64,000 nt of DNA from Ignelater luminosus (taxonomy: Eukaryota; Arthropoda; Insecta; Coleoptera; Elateridae), in contig VTPC01090599.1 in NCBI GenBank assembly GCA_011009095.1, positions 317,662-381,661 on the forward strand, read 5' to 3'. Below are positions 46,741 to 57,900 of the stretch, in pieces. Below the pieces are notes generated by a model. That model ran no database searches, was not told the origin of the DNA, and saw nothing but the letters and a program-made list of their open reading frames with translations. How positions within the stretch are numbered: the stretch's first letter is position 1; each line of letters begins with the position of its first letter. Both the position numbers and the translations under genes were made by a program.

Positions 46741-48060
46741 CATCTATAAATGCTTTTTTTTAAACCAAGCTTGTATTCTAGTATTCGATAAGTCCTCGAC
46801 CGCGCCTGGAAAGGTGTGGCCTGAGTTACGTAGAGTTATCAGAGAGATTCAGACCAAGACAGAGTAAAAAGCCAACTCTGTTTGTTGTTTTAAGCAGTTT
46901 GCACCGCAAACTCATCTTCGTGTCACACCGAATATTCTCCCGTCGGAAATTCACTAGACGTGGTTCAGTGAGTTTAATTTACGCCTGTTCTTAACGGATT
47001 CAAAAGAGAGTTTTTGTGAGTGCTAAGCAAATGCAATTTCTTCTAATTATCGTTTCGTTGAGTTGATCAAACATTAACCGTATTTCGTCCAGTGAAGTAC
47101 TGGGATCGTAAACATTGCAACGAATCCTCTGGTTCTCAGTTTAGTTGAGTTATTGCATTGTATCGATATTTCTGGGCACTGAATTCTCTGTTAATGACAT
47201 AAACGTCTTTCAGTGGGGATCTGGTTATGAAGATCTATTTGGTAACAATTGACACTTGTTAATATCGTAAAATTAAATACTATTGTATCTTCAATGCTTT
47301 AATGTTTAAACAGTGTTCCGCATATAACCAAAGTATTTTCCTTTGTGTGTGCTGCTGTCAAAGCACGCTAGGGGCTTTTGATCATTCCGCAAGCCGTTGA
47401 AGTCTTGTAAATTATGAAGGGGTCCTGTGGCACTACGTCCAAGCCTTGATAGCGTCTTCCAATATTCAACTGATATTTATCACGTTAAGGTACTAATAGT
47501 TTAATAAAGTTATTTGTTATCTGTTTGGTTTTTGGAACGCAATCAAGTCAATCAGATCAATAAATTATCTTTAAAATAAAATTCATCCCTCTTCACTAAA
47601 CCTCCATCAAGTCTTATGCACTTNNNNNNNNNNTTCGATCTCCTTTTTGTTATTTATATCAACTCTACGCAGTTCTCCTTGCATCATTTCGCGGCATGCT
47701 TGACGATTTTTATTACAGAGGCTTCCTCTATTTTGAATGGCACTGGTATACACTTTTTGTTTTAGTAATTCCCATAAATAAAAGTGAAGATAGATAAAAT
47801 TTAGTTCCTAAAGATAATTGGTGTTATTATGATAATTTAGTCCAGTAAAATAGTAACGGTATGGATTTCATAATTTCATGAAAAGATAAAAATAAGAATT
47901 TTCCCCAAAAATTTGAATGTCGACTATTTTTGTGATTCTTTCAACTTTCCATAGTGACTTTTTAAACTACAGCTAGGCCTACTACGACTTTTAAATTTTG
48001 TTGCATCTATTTTTGATTGCAGTAGGCTGGTAATTTTCAGTACAATTATTTAAAATTATG
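46741..48060. other. Non-coding stretch including an assembly gap
   Basis: 46790-47470 is somewhat GC-richer and more complex than average but has no frame of note. It could be an untranslated or regulatory region, or a repeat; no landmark decides this. Confidence 0.35.
47624..47633. other. Assembly gap (10 N)
   Basis: Ten consecutive N. The true gap length is unknown, so the adjacency of the two sides is only a scaffold inference. Confidence 0.99.
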
Positions 48061-48314
48061 GGATTATGGACAGCTATGTCATAAAATATCTTCCAAAAAA
48101 ATCTACAACCGCATCGGAAAAGGGTTTAAAGGAGTTATATTCTCAGCTATTGCCTCTGCCCAAGGACAAATATGATAATTTACAATATCTAAAGAGGTTC
48201 GTATCGGAACATTTGCAGGACTATTATTCAAAACTACCCTGCTCCACAAATGACGGACAACCTGATGATGAAGATATAGTTAGTAATATAACTTATAGAA
48301 GCTATTATAACTAA
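48061..48314 (+). pseudogene. C-terminal scrap of a PKKDQCDLC-type transposon protein (tentative)
   Basis: An 82-codon frame contains ELYSQLLPLPKDKYDNLQYL, then KRFVSEHLQDYYSKLP and an acidic tail. The arrangement L(P)xxKxxDLxxLxxxxxIPxxxxxFYxxLP is the C-terminal closing block I recall for the same insect family as the split gene at 9676-12560, whose own copy ends VIKPDYHGFYNNL. Composition is non-random and the frame ends with a stop. No earlier domain is found upstream, where the assembly gap lies only 430 bp away. A small independent gene is the alternative. Confidence 0.4.
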
Positions 48315-49189
48315 AGCCATAAGTAAAACCACAACAACTACTACAACTAAAACTAATTATTATTACAACTGAACCTATAGCTAACATAAAACCCAGAATG
48401 TAGTTTATGCTGTCTTTACTTTTCAGCATAAATTGTAGTAATATACACCTTAGACGGTATCTACGACCTTGTGAACTTCGATCGGTGTTCTGCTTTACAA
48501 TTTACTAGAGTCAACTAATTTAAGTTTTTTTTGTTAATGACGCTTATAATAATTACTTTTGTTTCATGTTTTATAACGTAATACTTATTGCTATCAATAA
48601 ATAATACCATTTTCCTAGTTGGGCTTTATTAGCTTTAGAGACAAGTCTTCAAACTTTAAATTTCATTTATCTCGAAACTATGGAAATGTGACTTAGATCG
48701 TTTTTCCCCTGCGATTTTCATTACGTATAGTACATTTATTTGCCATTATGTACAACTATAAATTAATTATAAAATTATATACAATGCTATTTACAAACTT
48801 AATTCTTTGGAGAGCATTTTTGCACACAGCAAATGTTTTTATTTTCTATTTATTATTGTTCATATTAACCATAGCTAACTTGTCTTGAATGCATTCTTTG
48901 TTTTTTAATTTTAACCCTTCAACATGTTTTTTTTAATTCTGCCGCGTTACTAGGATATTACGTTTTACGCGTAGTTACTAGTAACTTTTATGTCACTAAC
49001 CATTCAGTGGACAGAATATTCCAGTGATGTAATTAATAAAGAAATAAGAAATAAACGTAAAACGTGAGAAAGAGCACTTGAACTTAATAAGAGATACACT
49101 TATGCTTTGTAGGCTTTACCAAAGCATTACAAGTAGCTTGATTAGACAGAAAAGATAATTAAGAAATTGTGTTGGGAACAACAAGCAAC
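48315..49189. other. AT-rich stretch, nothing recognised
   Basis: Includes an ACAACTACT-rich simple stretch at about 48330-48370. Confidence 0.4.
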
Positions 49190-49620
49190 TTCAGCAGTGA
49201 AGATACAATGAGAAACGCCTGAATACATTAGGATAGAAAAAAGGATACTACAAAGATGCGTCTTGTCTTTTGTCGTCTGAGTTATTTAACCTGTATAGTG
49301 AACAAATTTTCAAAGATTTAGAAAATATTGGTAGGATAAGTATAGGTGATAGAAAATATAATAAAATAAAATACGCGGATGATGCGGTACTGCTAGCGGA
49401 ATTAATAGACACATTAAATGAGCAGTGTGAAATTAAATATTCGTTAATACAGAAAAAGCCGTATACTATAATAGTAGTTGCAAGAACACTATAGAAAGAA
49501 CAAGTATACATATAATAAATAGAATTTTACAAAAAGTAGATAATTACTCGTACCTTGGAAGTACTATAATACAAGATGTAAAATGTACTGCGAAATATGG
49601 TAATAGAAAACTAAAACACA
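49190..49620 (+). pseudogene. LINE reverse transcriptase palm fragment
   Basis: RCVLS is followed after a shift by SSELFNLYSEQIFKDLENIG, then KIKYADDAVLLAELIDTLNE and, after another shift, NYSYLGSTIIQDVKCTAKYG. These are the RQGCxLSPLLFNLYxExIF, YADD catalytic and YLGSxI blocks of a LINE RT, in order and at normal spacing. No upstream finger region or downstream tail is recognisable. It is a short dead fragment. A foldback MITE follows at 49659. Confidence 0.8.
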
Positions 49621-49658
49621 TTAATAACACCGATACTGTACAAAAATGAACTTGGATG

Positions 49659-49881
49659 TTACTGGCATAGGAGAGGGTAAAACTTATAAGATCTTTCCCG
49701 CTGATTCCAAATCTGCCTTCAAAATTCTCCTATCACCTGCGAATTTTCCACAATTGGAAATGGGGCCTAGGCTATATGGCTGCTATTCCCCATTCATACG
49801 TAATTTAAAAAAATTCTAAAGGCAGATTCGGAATCATCGGTAAAAATGCTATCGACTCCACTCTCACTTATGCCAGTGAGA
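49659..49881. mobile_element. Foldback MITE with arms of about 70 bp
   Basis: TTACTGGCATAGGAGAGGGT (left) is the diverged inverse of the right end (reverse complement CTCACTGGCATAAGTGAGAG). The arms remain alike inward to GATTCCRAATCTGCCTT. The loop is about 85 bp and there is no coding content. Confidence 0.75.
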
Positions 49882-51748
49882 GAATCATTGTTTATCAGGT
49901 TTAAATAAAACGCATAAGATGGTGAATTTAATGACAGTAATCATTCAGAAAATGCAAACATCAATCAAAATTCTGAACCAAAATATTTACAAGATTCCCG
50001 GCTAGAATAAAATGGGAATTACACACCTAGATATTTAGTAGTTTTTAAGATTAAGGAAAATGTGTTACGCCACTAAAGAAGCGAGTCATTTTGTTGTTGA
50101 TTTTTTGCCATCTACACTCAATTTAGCAAGAAAAGTTACTTTTGCATTTTCCTCGTAAAATACGTCGTTCGGAGTTAAACCGAATTTTCTGAAACTTTGC
50201 ACATTTATGTTAAAATTCCTGGTTTTTTCAATATTTTAGTCAGCAAAAAATAAGTATCAAAGAGTACCTTCAGCATTTCAGGCGCCCTGTCCCCTAAAGC
50301 TCGGCGCTCAAGCACGCCAGTCATGTCAATATTATCGTATACCAATTTATTATGACTTCTGGGTAAGATATTTTTGTAAATAACGCATTAAGATGAGTTT
50401 ACAAATACCAATAAAAGTTCAAATTCCTTAACATTAAACATGTTATTTATGCCCTCTTTTACTGTACATGTGTACATATTTAAATCTCTACATCAAACAC
50501 TAAATTTTAACCCGGAAGTGTAAATCCAAAAAGAAGTACTCTAATAAATTCTTGCTTGCACTGATAATTTACTTAATAAAATATATTTTCAGAACGAAAA
50601 GTAAATTAGCTTGTAACTTCCACAAACAAAGTAAAGATAATCTAAAACTTCCCTGAAGTAATTCTCGTATCTGTCTAATTAATTAACAGGTATCTGGAAA
50701 TATCTTCCTTTTCTGAATTATGTAGGTGTTCAGATTATTTCCAAAAATTGAAAATTGTTAAGGTTTTAATTAATGCTACAACATTTATGCATAAATACTT
50801 TCGACCAATCCAAACAATTTCAAACGTACTAAAACCGAATAACACTCTGAAACCGTGGACACGTCGAATTTCAGGAATTGCTGTGGCTATATACATATCT
50901 CAAATTAGTAATGTAAATATTACATCGAGAATTATTATCTATTTGTAATATTTTTCCTTCACTGCTGGTTTTTATATTTTACTTAGTTACGGTTCTTAAG
51001 GATTTTGTTCTTATATGTACAAACTACACACATAGCTGGTTTTTATTAATACTTCAATTACTACAAAACTTTTAGTAAGAAAAATTAAAAAATCCAAGTA
51101 CAAAAACAGAAGCTACATAAAGCATCCCTTCTAAAAAGTCAAGAACATTTAGATAGACTGAAAACATGAAAAAGAATTTAGTAATTGCTTTATACAAAAA
51201 AATCTATGCAAAGAAAAACACGTTTCCATTCTTCTTTTTCTTCAGTTTATATATAACTAACAAAAAATGTGATACATTTTCAGAACAACAAGGGTAAACT
51301 TCACAAAAGTAGGCCAAAATATGATTACAAAGCAAAGGTAATATTTTCAATGCACGTTTAGTTTCTTTTTTTTTGTTATTCCTGCAACAATGAATGATTA
51401 AGGTTTATAATCGCTCCCCTAAAAGTTTTAACGCTTCTAAAACGTTATATTTATAAAGATATCTCGGCACATATTTAAAAGAGTAAATTCGTATATTTTT
51501 AAAACTAAAAATTGAAATCCATAATTTTATGGCATAAAAAAGCACCAAGAATTTATACGAAATTGCAAGTTTAAAAACAATAAATCTAAACCATTGTAAG
51601 TTAATAGAATTTTACCGCTTTTGGGGTTTGCACTATAGAAATATTATAAGAAACTTGCACTCAATTTAAGTATTATTACGCTTGATTAGAATGATTTGTA
51701 TTAAGAATAGCAATACAGTAAGCCTTGGGCCAATAGGCCTGTTGTGCT
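49882..51748. other. AT-rich stretch, nothing recognised
   Basis: The frame 50748-50948 (+) is unassigned. There is no repeat landmark until the TA microsatellite. Confidence 0.4.
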
Positions 51749-51765
51749 CTATATATATATATATA
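51749..51765. repeat. TA dinucleotide microsatellite
   Basis: A short (AT)n run sits directly at the left edge of the mariner and offers many TA target sites. Confidence 0.9.
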
Positions 51766-51767
51766 CA

Positions 51768-51795
51768 CGAGGGCGGTTCAGTAAGTACAAGTGTT
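51768..51795 (+). repeat. Mariner left terminal inverted repeat
   Basis: Starts CGAGGGCGGTTCAGTAAGTA. It pairs with the inverse of 52987-53014, where the 14th base is A. Confidence 0.95.
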
Positions 51796-51946
51796 TGACG
51801 ACAGAAGGCGTTCCTGAGGGAAGTTGGTGTTATCATCGTGTGCTGCCATCTATCAAACGACGGTATAACAAATCGCAGACTGATTGATAGGTTAGTTTGG
51901 ATTTGACAGCCATTTGAGTAAGACGTGTTTCGTGATTTTAGCTAAG

Positions 51947-52951
51947 ATGGAAAAAGAGCAGTTTTTGGATGGGAAAAAATGCGAGGAGATAAAAGCAAAG
52001 TTGGATGCTGTTTATGGGCACACTTCGCCATCTATGACCACAGTTAGATATTGGTACAACAAATTTAAACGTGGGCGAACAACCGTTTTTGATGAGGAGC
52101 GACCAGGACGCCCGGCAGACGTGGTTACCAAGGAAATCATTCAAAAAGTCCACGACATGATTCTCGCTGATCGACGAACGAAAGTGCGTGAAGTAGCAGA
52201 GGCCGTAGATGTGTCGACCGGAACGGCAATTAATATTTTACATGATAAGTTGGTGATGAAAAAATTGTCGGCGCGATGGGTGCCGCGATTGCTAACGGTG
52301 GACAACAAGCGGATGCGGCTGTTAACTTCGAAGCAGTGTTTGGAGCAATTTAAGCAAAATCCGAAGGAGTTTTTGCGTCGAGTTGTCACCGTTGATGAAA
52401 CCTGGATTCATCATTACACACCAGAAACTAAGCAACAATCAAAACAATGGATTTCTGCCGGTGAATCTGCTCCAAAGAAGGCGAAGATGGTTCCATCGGC
52501 CGGAAAGGTCATGGCGACGATTTTTTGGGATGCGAACGGCGTCATCCTCATGGATTTTTTAGAAAAAGGAAGAACGATCACTGGACAATACTACAGTGAG
52601 TTATTAGACAGCTTCGACAAAAAATTGGCGAAAAAGAAGGTGCTGTTTCACCACGATAACGCACCAGCACATTCATCCGGAGTTGTCGCCGCCAAACTGC
52701 AAGAATTGCTTTATGAATTGCTGCCGCACCCCCCGTATTCACCCGATCTGGCTCCCTGCGGCTTTTTCTTGTTTCCTAACATGAAGAAATGGTTCGCGGG
52801 AAAAAAATTTAGCTCAAACGAGGAAGTCATCGCCGAGATAGAGGCGTATTTTAGAGTGTTCGACAAATCCTATTTTTTGGAGGGGTTAAAACAATGGCAG
52901 GAACGTTGGGAGAAGTGTATATTTCTAAAAGGAGACTATGTTGAAAAATAA
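51947..52951 (+). CDS. Mariner transposase, full length but third catalytic Asp lost
   Basis: Cut-and-paste DNA transposase of the Tc1/mariner superfamily. I chose the ATG at 51947 (334 aa), because MEKEQF begins the usual N-terminus; an in-frame ATG at 51914 would add 11 residues. Residues 1-100 hold two helix-turn-helix motifs that bind the TIR (YWYNKFKRGRT near 36, then EERPGRP at 50-56). The DDE core shows VDETWIHHY (first Asp at 150) and FHHDNAPAHS (second Asp at 237). The third Asp should lie 35 residues on, in YSPDLAPxDFFLF; here the sequence is YSPDLAPCGFFLF, so residue 272 is Gly (codon GGC at 52760-52762, one transition from GAC). All else looks intact, so the protein should bind DNA but not catalyse transposition. 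AATAAA overlaps the stop. Confidence 0.95.
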   Translation: MEKEQFLDGKKCEEIKAKLDAVYGHTSPSMTTVRYWYNKFKRGRTTVFDEERPGRPADVVTKEIIQKVHDMILADRRTKVREVAEAVDVSTGTAINILHDKLVMKKLSARWVPRLLTVDNKRMRLLTSKQCLEQFKQNPKEFLRRVVTVDETWIHHYTPETKQQSKQWISAGESAPKKAKMVPSAGKVMATIFWDANGVILMDFLEKGRTITGQYYSELLDSFDKKLAKKKVLFHHDNAPAHSSGVVAAKLQELLYELLPHPPYSPDLAPCGFFLFPNMKKWFAGKKFSSNEEVIAEIEAYFRVFDKSYFLEGLKQWQERWEKCIFLKGDYVEK

Positions 52952-52986
52952 AAAAAATTTTTGAAAAAAATTGTGTCTTCATTTCT

Positions 52987-53014
52987 AACACGGGTACTTA
53001 TTGAACCGCCCTCG
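52987..53014 (-). repeat. Mariner right terminal inverted repeat
   Basis: Inverse of 51768-51795 with three differences in 28 bp. TA follows immediately. Confidence 0.95.
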
Positions 53015-53029
53015 TATATATTGATACGT

Positions 53030-53300
53030 GATAAGGAGTGACTTCCGTTATGTAGACGGGGCGGCCTCACTTCCACCCGGAGGGAAGGCGCTGGAAGCAT
53101 TTTAAAGCCATATATAGGCAGAGGGGAATGTGCTTTATCCAGTTCTTACAAGAGGGGGAGCAATTTCTCAAATTTAAATTTCTATATATACGCAATCACG
53201 AAGGCCACGAACTCACTTCCATGATGATGAAATAGGGGTGCTTGTATATAGAGACCACTGCATCGTAGTCACTTCCAGCAGGGTTGCCGCGTTAAACGCC
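53030..53300. repeat. Cluster 1 of TSACTTCC motifs in GC-richer DNA
   Basis: The octamer T(G/C)ACTTCC occurs at 53039, 53067, 53213 and 53269, within about 240 bp that are GC-richer than the flanks. The same motif, in both orientations, recurs in cluster 2 at 57510-57900. No coding content. See findings. Confidence 0.6.
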
Positions 53301-54352
53301 GACCTTTCTGTTGGAATGCGTAACTAATCGGGTGTCGTACAAACCGGTGGAGTGAGAATATTATTTTGATGTCTGGAAAAGCTGGTTATTCTTAAATGGG
53401 CATCCGTTTTTAAATAAGTCTTTGCCAAACAAATATCTGGCACTATTTTTAAATTTAAATATTTAAATTAAATCAGCGTTTACAATTTTTGAAATTTAAT
53501 TTCAATCTAAATTTTAAAAGATTCAAATCAAATAAAAAGGTATTAATTATAACCTAATAGAATTAGTTGCAAGATACATTAATAGTTAAGCAAGATATTT
53601 TATAATACCTAATTATTTTTTAAAAAATATTATTAGCGGAATAAGTCTAAAAGTCATCATAAATGATGAAGAAAGCGCACGTTTATAAAGAACAAGTAAA
53701 AATGCGCTAATAAAAAGCAACGTATTCAGAATAAAAACTTTACTAAAAATAAAATAATGTATTATAAAATCTAAACAGACAGATTAATAGGACAACCTTT
53801 ATTACAATGTAAATTAAACAATAAATTGGACAATATTAACATGATTTCTATAGGCAACGTGCATTTATTTTTAAACTATAGTAACCAAAATTTTGCCATA
53901 ACTGGTATAGCTAAAGCAAGTCTATACTCGATTACCGACTTAAAATGTAACTAATTGCTTATCCTTTAATTCTTTATACTAACTAGGCAAGAATTTATAC
54001 TGGTTCATGGAGCCTTTGTGATTTATCATTTAATAGAGACTTTGGAAACATAAAAATTAGACGTAACGTTATTTTTTGTTGTGACTGGGTCGAATGAATG
54101 ACTTTACAGACAAAAACCGTTATGAACGTTATTACTAGTATTATCCATTCGCTTTACATCCGCAATTATTTACAATTTGTCATTAGTAATCTTACATTTT
54201 CATATTGAAAATCTTGCGTGGGAACACTGCCAATTTGAATTTGCAACAATTTTAAATTTCTAAAGAAGTTCCTCAAATATCATTATGGAGTTGACTAAGT
54301 GTTCTCGACTTTTGCTTTCTGCTAGGGAAAAAGCAGCAGTAGTAAATTACTA
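53301..54352. other. AT-rich stretch, nothing recognised
   Basis: No coding or repeat landmark was found. Confidence 0.4.
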
Positions 54353-54890
54353 TCACAAAGACAACTCCTGAAGTAAAAAACACAGAATTGTACATACAGG
54401 CGTGTGTCCAAGATTTTTTAGTAAAATGTTCTCATTCGTTGAAGGTACTTTGTGTTTCTGTTTGTAAATCTCGAACGCTTCTAAAACATCTAGTTTGTGT
54501 TTATTACTACAAAAGTGTAAAAATTTAATGTAGTTGTTTGGGGTCTTAGAATGATTGTGTTTTATTACGTGTTTGGCATAATTGGACTTTTCTTGGTGTT
54601 TGTGTTTTGTATCCAACTTTAAAATTTCTAAGTATTTGTCCAATGTATACAGAGTTACAAAATGAGCAGTTTAATTTGTAAATTCCGATTTTATGATATT
54701 GTGTGTTGTGTCTTTAGCATTTGATGAAGTTTTTAAGATGTTGGTGCTGGTTTTGAATGTTATTTTGTATTTGTCTGTTTTACTTGTTTCAAAGTACGGT
54801 ATGGTTGAGTATTTAATGTTCTTGGATGATGTGTTAATTGGGTAAACCTTTTGAATGACTAGTTTGCAGTCCTTGTATTTGATCAAAGCA
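54353..54890 (-). pseudogene. Penelope-like 3' coding region with GIY-YIG domain, minus arm
   Basis: Frames 54922-54671 and 54643-54353 form one decayed sequence: ITFKTSTNILKTSSNAKDT, then a degraded CxFCxxVYIxQ core, then KSNYAKHVIKHNHS, FLHFCSNKHKLDVLEAFEIY and a short tail. In Penelope-like elements the RT is followed by a TFKTxNxLxxxLxNxKDxxxxxxxSGVYKLxCxxCxxxYIGQTGR segment and then SNFAxHLxxxxH...LHxxxKGxxLNxLExxEIYK, as here. It is one arm of a head-to-head inverted pair whose centre is at about 54891-54904. Confidence 0.6.
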
Positions 54891-54904
54891 CAAAACACGA
54901 CCGA

Positions 54905-55790
54905 TGCTTTAATCAAACACAAAGATTATAAATTAGCCATTCAAAAAGTTTACCCACTTAACACTTCATTCAAGGGCATTAAATACTAACATATCATACT
55001 TTAGAAATCCTTCGGGAATTATTGCTAGGGTTTTAAGAAAATACATAGTTCAACAAAAAATAACATTCAAGACCAGCACCAACTTTTTAAGAACCCTGTC
55101 AGATGCTAAAGACGCAATACACTATATCATGAAATTAGGAATTTACAAACTAAAGTGCTCATTTTGTAGTTCTGTGTAGGGCTGTGCATAATAATCGATT
55201 ATTTAGTACAAAAAGTAAATAAATCGCTGACGTTAAATTTTGTTTTGATGGCATGTTAATAATGATGCCTATTTGGGTTCACTAAGCGTTTTATAAATTA
55301 TGATAGGCAATGATTATCTGCATTATAAATTGGATACTGATTTAACGGTTAGTCGACTATTATTTTGAATAATCGATTAATCAACTATGCAACTATTCAC
55401 TAATTCGTTATCCAATAAGTTGATTATTTTGATTATCCAATTAACCGATTATTTCGATTATCTGATTAACCAAATATTCCGACTATCTGTTTGAGCAATC
55501 GATTAATCGTATTCCCAATTAATTAAAATAATCAAGTATTTTTTTATAATCGATTATCTATTATTAAAATTGGTAATCACCCAGTCCTAGTTCTCTGTAC
55601 ATTAGCCAAACACTTAGAAACTTTGATGGTAGATACAAAAGTTCGATGTTACAAACGCAAGCACCCAGAAAAGTTCAATTATCCCAAATATCTAATAGAA
55701 CACAATCCTCCTATGACCACAAACAACCACATTTGTGGAATGAAAAACGAAATTTATAATTCTTGGTTCGATTTTAAGTTAACTTAGATG
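54905..55790 (+). pseudogene. Penelope-like GIY-YIG region, plus arm, split by a MITE
   Basis: The same sequence as the minus arm in opposite orientation: DALIKHKDYKLAIQKVYPLN (about 54903), then frames giving KTSTNFLRTLSDAKDAIHY, then GIYKLKCSFCSSV, interrupted at 55177-55589 by a hAT-type MITE, then YISQTLRNFDGRYKSSML after removal of the insertion. Homology with the minus arm fades after about 55735. The arms differ by many substitutions and an insert of about 30-40 bp near 54995-55030, so the inverted pair is old or joins two separate copies. Confidence 0.6.
55177..55589. mobile_element. hAT-type MITE, 413 bp, with 8-bp target duplication
   Basis: The ends TAGGGCTGTGCATAATAATC (left) and, as reverse complement, TAGGACTGGGTGATTACC (right) resemble the TAGGGCTGGGCGAT family of hAT-like elements. 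GTTCTGTG at 55169-55176 and GTTCTCTG at 55590-55597 form an 8-bp target duplication with one change. The interior is rich in ATCGATTAATCG-type self-complementary repeats. The minus arm shows the uninterrupted site, confirming the insertion. Confidence 0.85.
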
Positions 55791-55797
55791 GTTAAGA

Positions 55798-57509
55798 CTA
55801 TGACAACTTGTTTATTTATGCCTTTGAAAATGATATTCTAATTTCCGAAAGGCGTCAGACTAATAAATAAAGTGGAATAGTGTTTTTATTATTAAAATTT
55901 TATTAGCAAGATAATATTTTCTAAAAATGGTACTAATAGATTTTTCGTAAAGTCATCCGTTTCGATTCTGTACACTATCAAAATTTAATGTATCAAGTAC
56001 AAAACTGTCTGATTGTCACCGATTTGACGGGTTATTACCAAACAACATATCAATCGTTTTTTTTTTGTAAAATTAGAGAAATATTGAAATTCAGGAGGTA
56101 TGAGCTTAAAGAATAGGTTGTACATAAAAAAGTCTTTTTAAAGCAGAGGATATCCTACAAAAAAAGTTGTCTATTTTTCCTTCCTTGATCGACGGTTTTT
56201 CTTTTATTCAATTGCAAACTTAGGGAATTCTTGCTTTTTAATTAACATTTTGAAACCATTCATACTTTTTCTTTTTCTGTAATATTCAAAATATTGAAAC
56301 TGAGAATGGGTGGCAAGTTCTTGGTTTGGTTGTGAATAACTGACAGGAAGCAAGAAATATTTTAAAATTTACATAAAATTTACAACCACCGTCATAAAGC
56401 AGGTAGCAGTTTAAGGGTAGGTAATAGTAAGTAGAATAGTAAAGATTGCATAAATACGACTTGCAACATGAATGAGATTTTTTCTGTTACCGATAATGTA
56501 ATAAAAATTAACATGCCGACAAATAAAGTAAACTTGACTACACAACAGAAATTTTGAAAAAGCCTAGAAATGAATTCGGCAGTAAAAGTTTTGCTGTTAC
56601 TGCTATTTTTTCGATATTTTCTCATGGCTAATGAACCTTCTAGAATCTTATCTCTCCAATACATATATTCATTCATATGGATTTAGTTAAAAAACTTAAT
56701 TCAGTTTCCATATTTTACCGGTGGCTATCTAATTTCTAATAAACATTTTACCATAAAATTATTTTTTTCTACATGTTATTACAAATCTTTATTTGTACAC
56801 CTTAAATATTTCAAGGTAGCAAGCGTAAATTTCTTAAGATATAAATCCATCAAGTTCTTTGGTTATTTATCCTCGTTTTATTTATTTATCTCAAAACTAA
56901 AATACATAATATTAAAATTCACGTCTTTTTTATTCCTGAAGAAAGAGCTCTGCCACTCTCCAACCTCTTAATGGTATTTTTTCAAGGTATATGCTAATAT
57001 CACTTGTTTGTCCTACTGGTTACTAAACAGTCATTCATTTATCATCTTCAAATTGTAAATCAATTTTTTAGTTTAACAATAAAGGAACGGTTATTTATAT
57101 ACTGTGAGATTTTCCTTTTTTTTTCATGTATCCATTAGATTAGTAAAAAACTAATGTCTCATTTAAATTTCTTTATTAACTTTAATTTAGTATTATTGAC
57201 GTTTTATCTTAAATTAGCATTGGTCGTATAAATTTATTTTGTACTTGAAAAAGGAGTTTAATAGAATCCTAAATTTAAAGCTGTAACGCGGACATTGTTA
57301 AATTGAAATTAATAAAGAATTTTAAATGGGGCATGGGTTATTTACTAATCTAATTAATAGATATATGAAGAAAGAAGAATTTCACAATGTATACATAAAT
57401 ACCTAGTATCAGGAGCTATCAAAAATTAAAAAGAGCGGTTATTAAACAACCGATTAGTAATTTTCATTTCTGCATTATAGTTCAGAGAATTAGGTAGTGC
57501 TAACAAGAA
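55798..57509. other. AT-rich stretch, nothing recognised
   Basis: The frame 56392-56676 (-) is unassigned. Probable 3' flank of the Penelope-like arm. Confidence 0.4.
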
Positions 57510-57900
57510 AGTAAAATAAGCCCAGAGACCCGCCGATAACTACCTGGACGCACCCATTCAAAGGCAAGCGCTGGCACTCGGCGTTGCCACATTTCGGACG
57601 TCAGAACGAATAGTACACATATCGGAAGTCACTTAGGGGTAGTTACCTAAAGTACAAAAAGCGATGGTAGCGCCAACGGCATATACCTGAATTAAGTGCC
57701 AAGCTCAAAAGATACCCCCAATACGAAGTCACTTCCATACATGTTTTCGGATCTAGGCGTTTGGTGCCCTCTAGTACCCAAATATGCTAAAAACAAGGCG
57801 AAACGTACTGACTTCCGATTTCGGAAGTGACAACGTAAACATGGAAGTCACAACGAATGTTGAGTATCTACTTCGGAAGTCACTTGATACACTTCACCAA
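57510..57900. repeat. Cluster 2 of TSACTTCC / GGAAGTSA motifs
   Basis: The octamer occurs at 57624, 57725-57736 (both strands overlapping in GAAGTCACTTCC), 57809, 57823, 57843 and 57875. Two of them form the palindrome GACTTCCGATTTCGGAAGT. It is GC-richer than the flanks and has no supported coding content. Confidence 0.65.

Larger units (their letters stand above)
51768..53014 (+). mobile_element. Complete mariner element, irritans-like
   Basis: A 1,247-bp element with 28-bp terminal inverted repeats differing at three positions, and one transposase frame between them. The right end is bordered by TA (53015-53016); the left border reads CA, one change from the expected TA duplication, within a TA microsatellite. 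The length is normal for the family. GC content is well above the flanks and the frame is uninterrupted, so it is the youngest element in the window; mariners are well known for horizontal transfer between insects. Confidence 0.95.

Noticed and set aside
51938..52389. Minus-strand frames inside the mariner
   Set aside because: Antisense shadows of the transposase gene.
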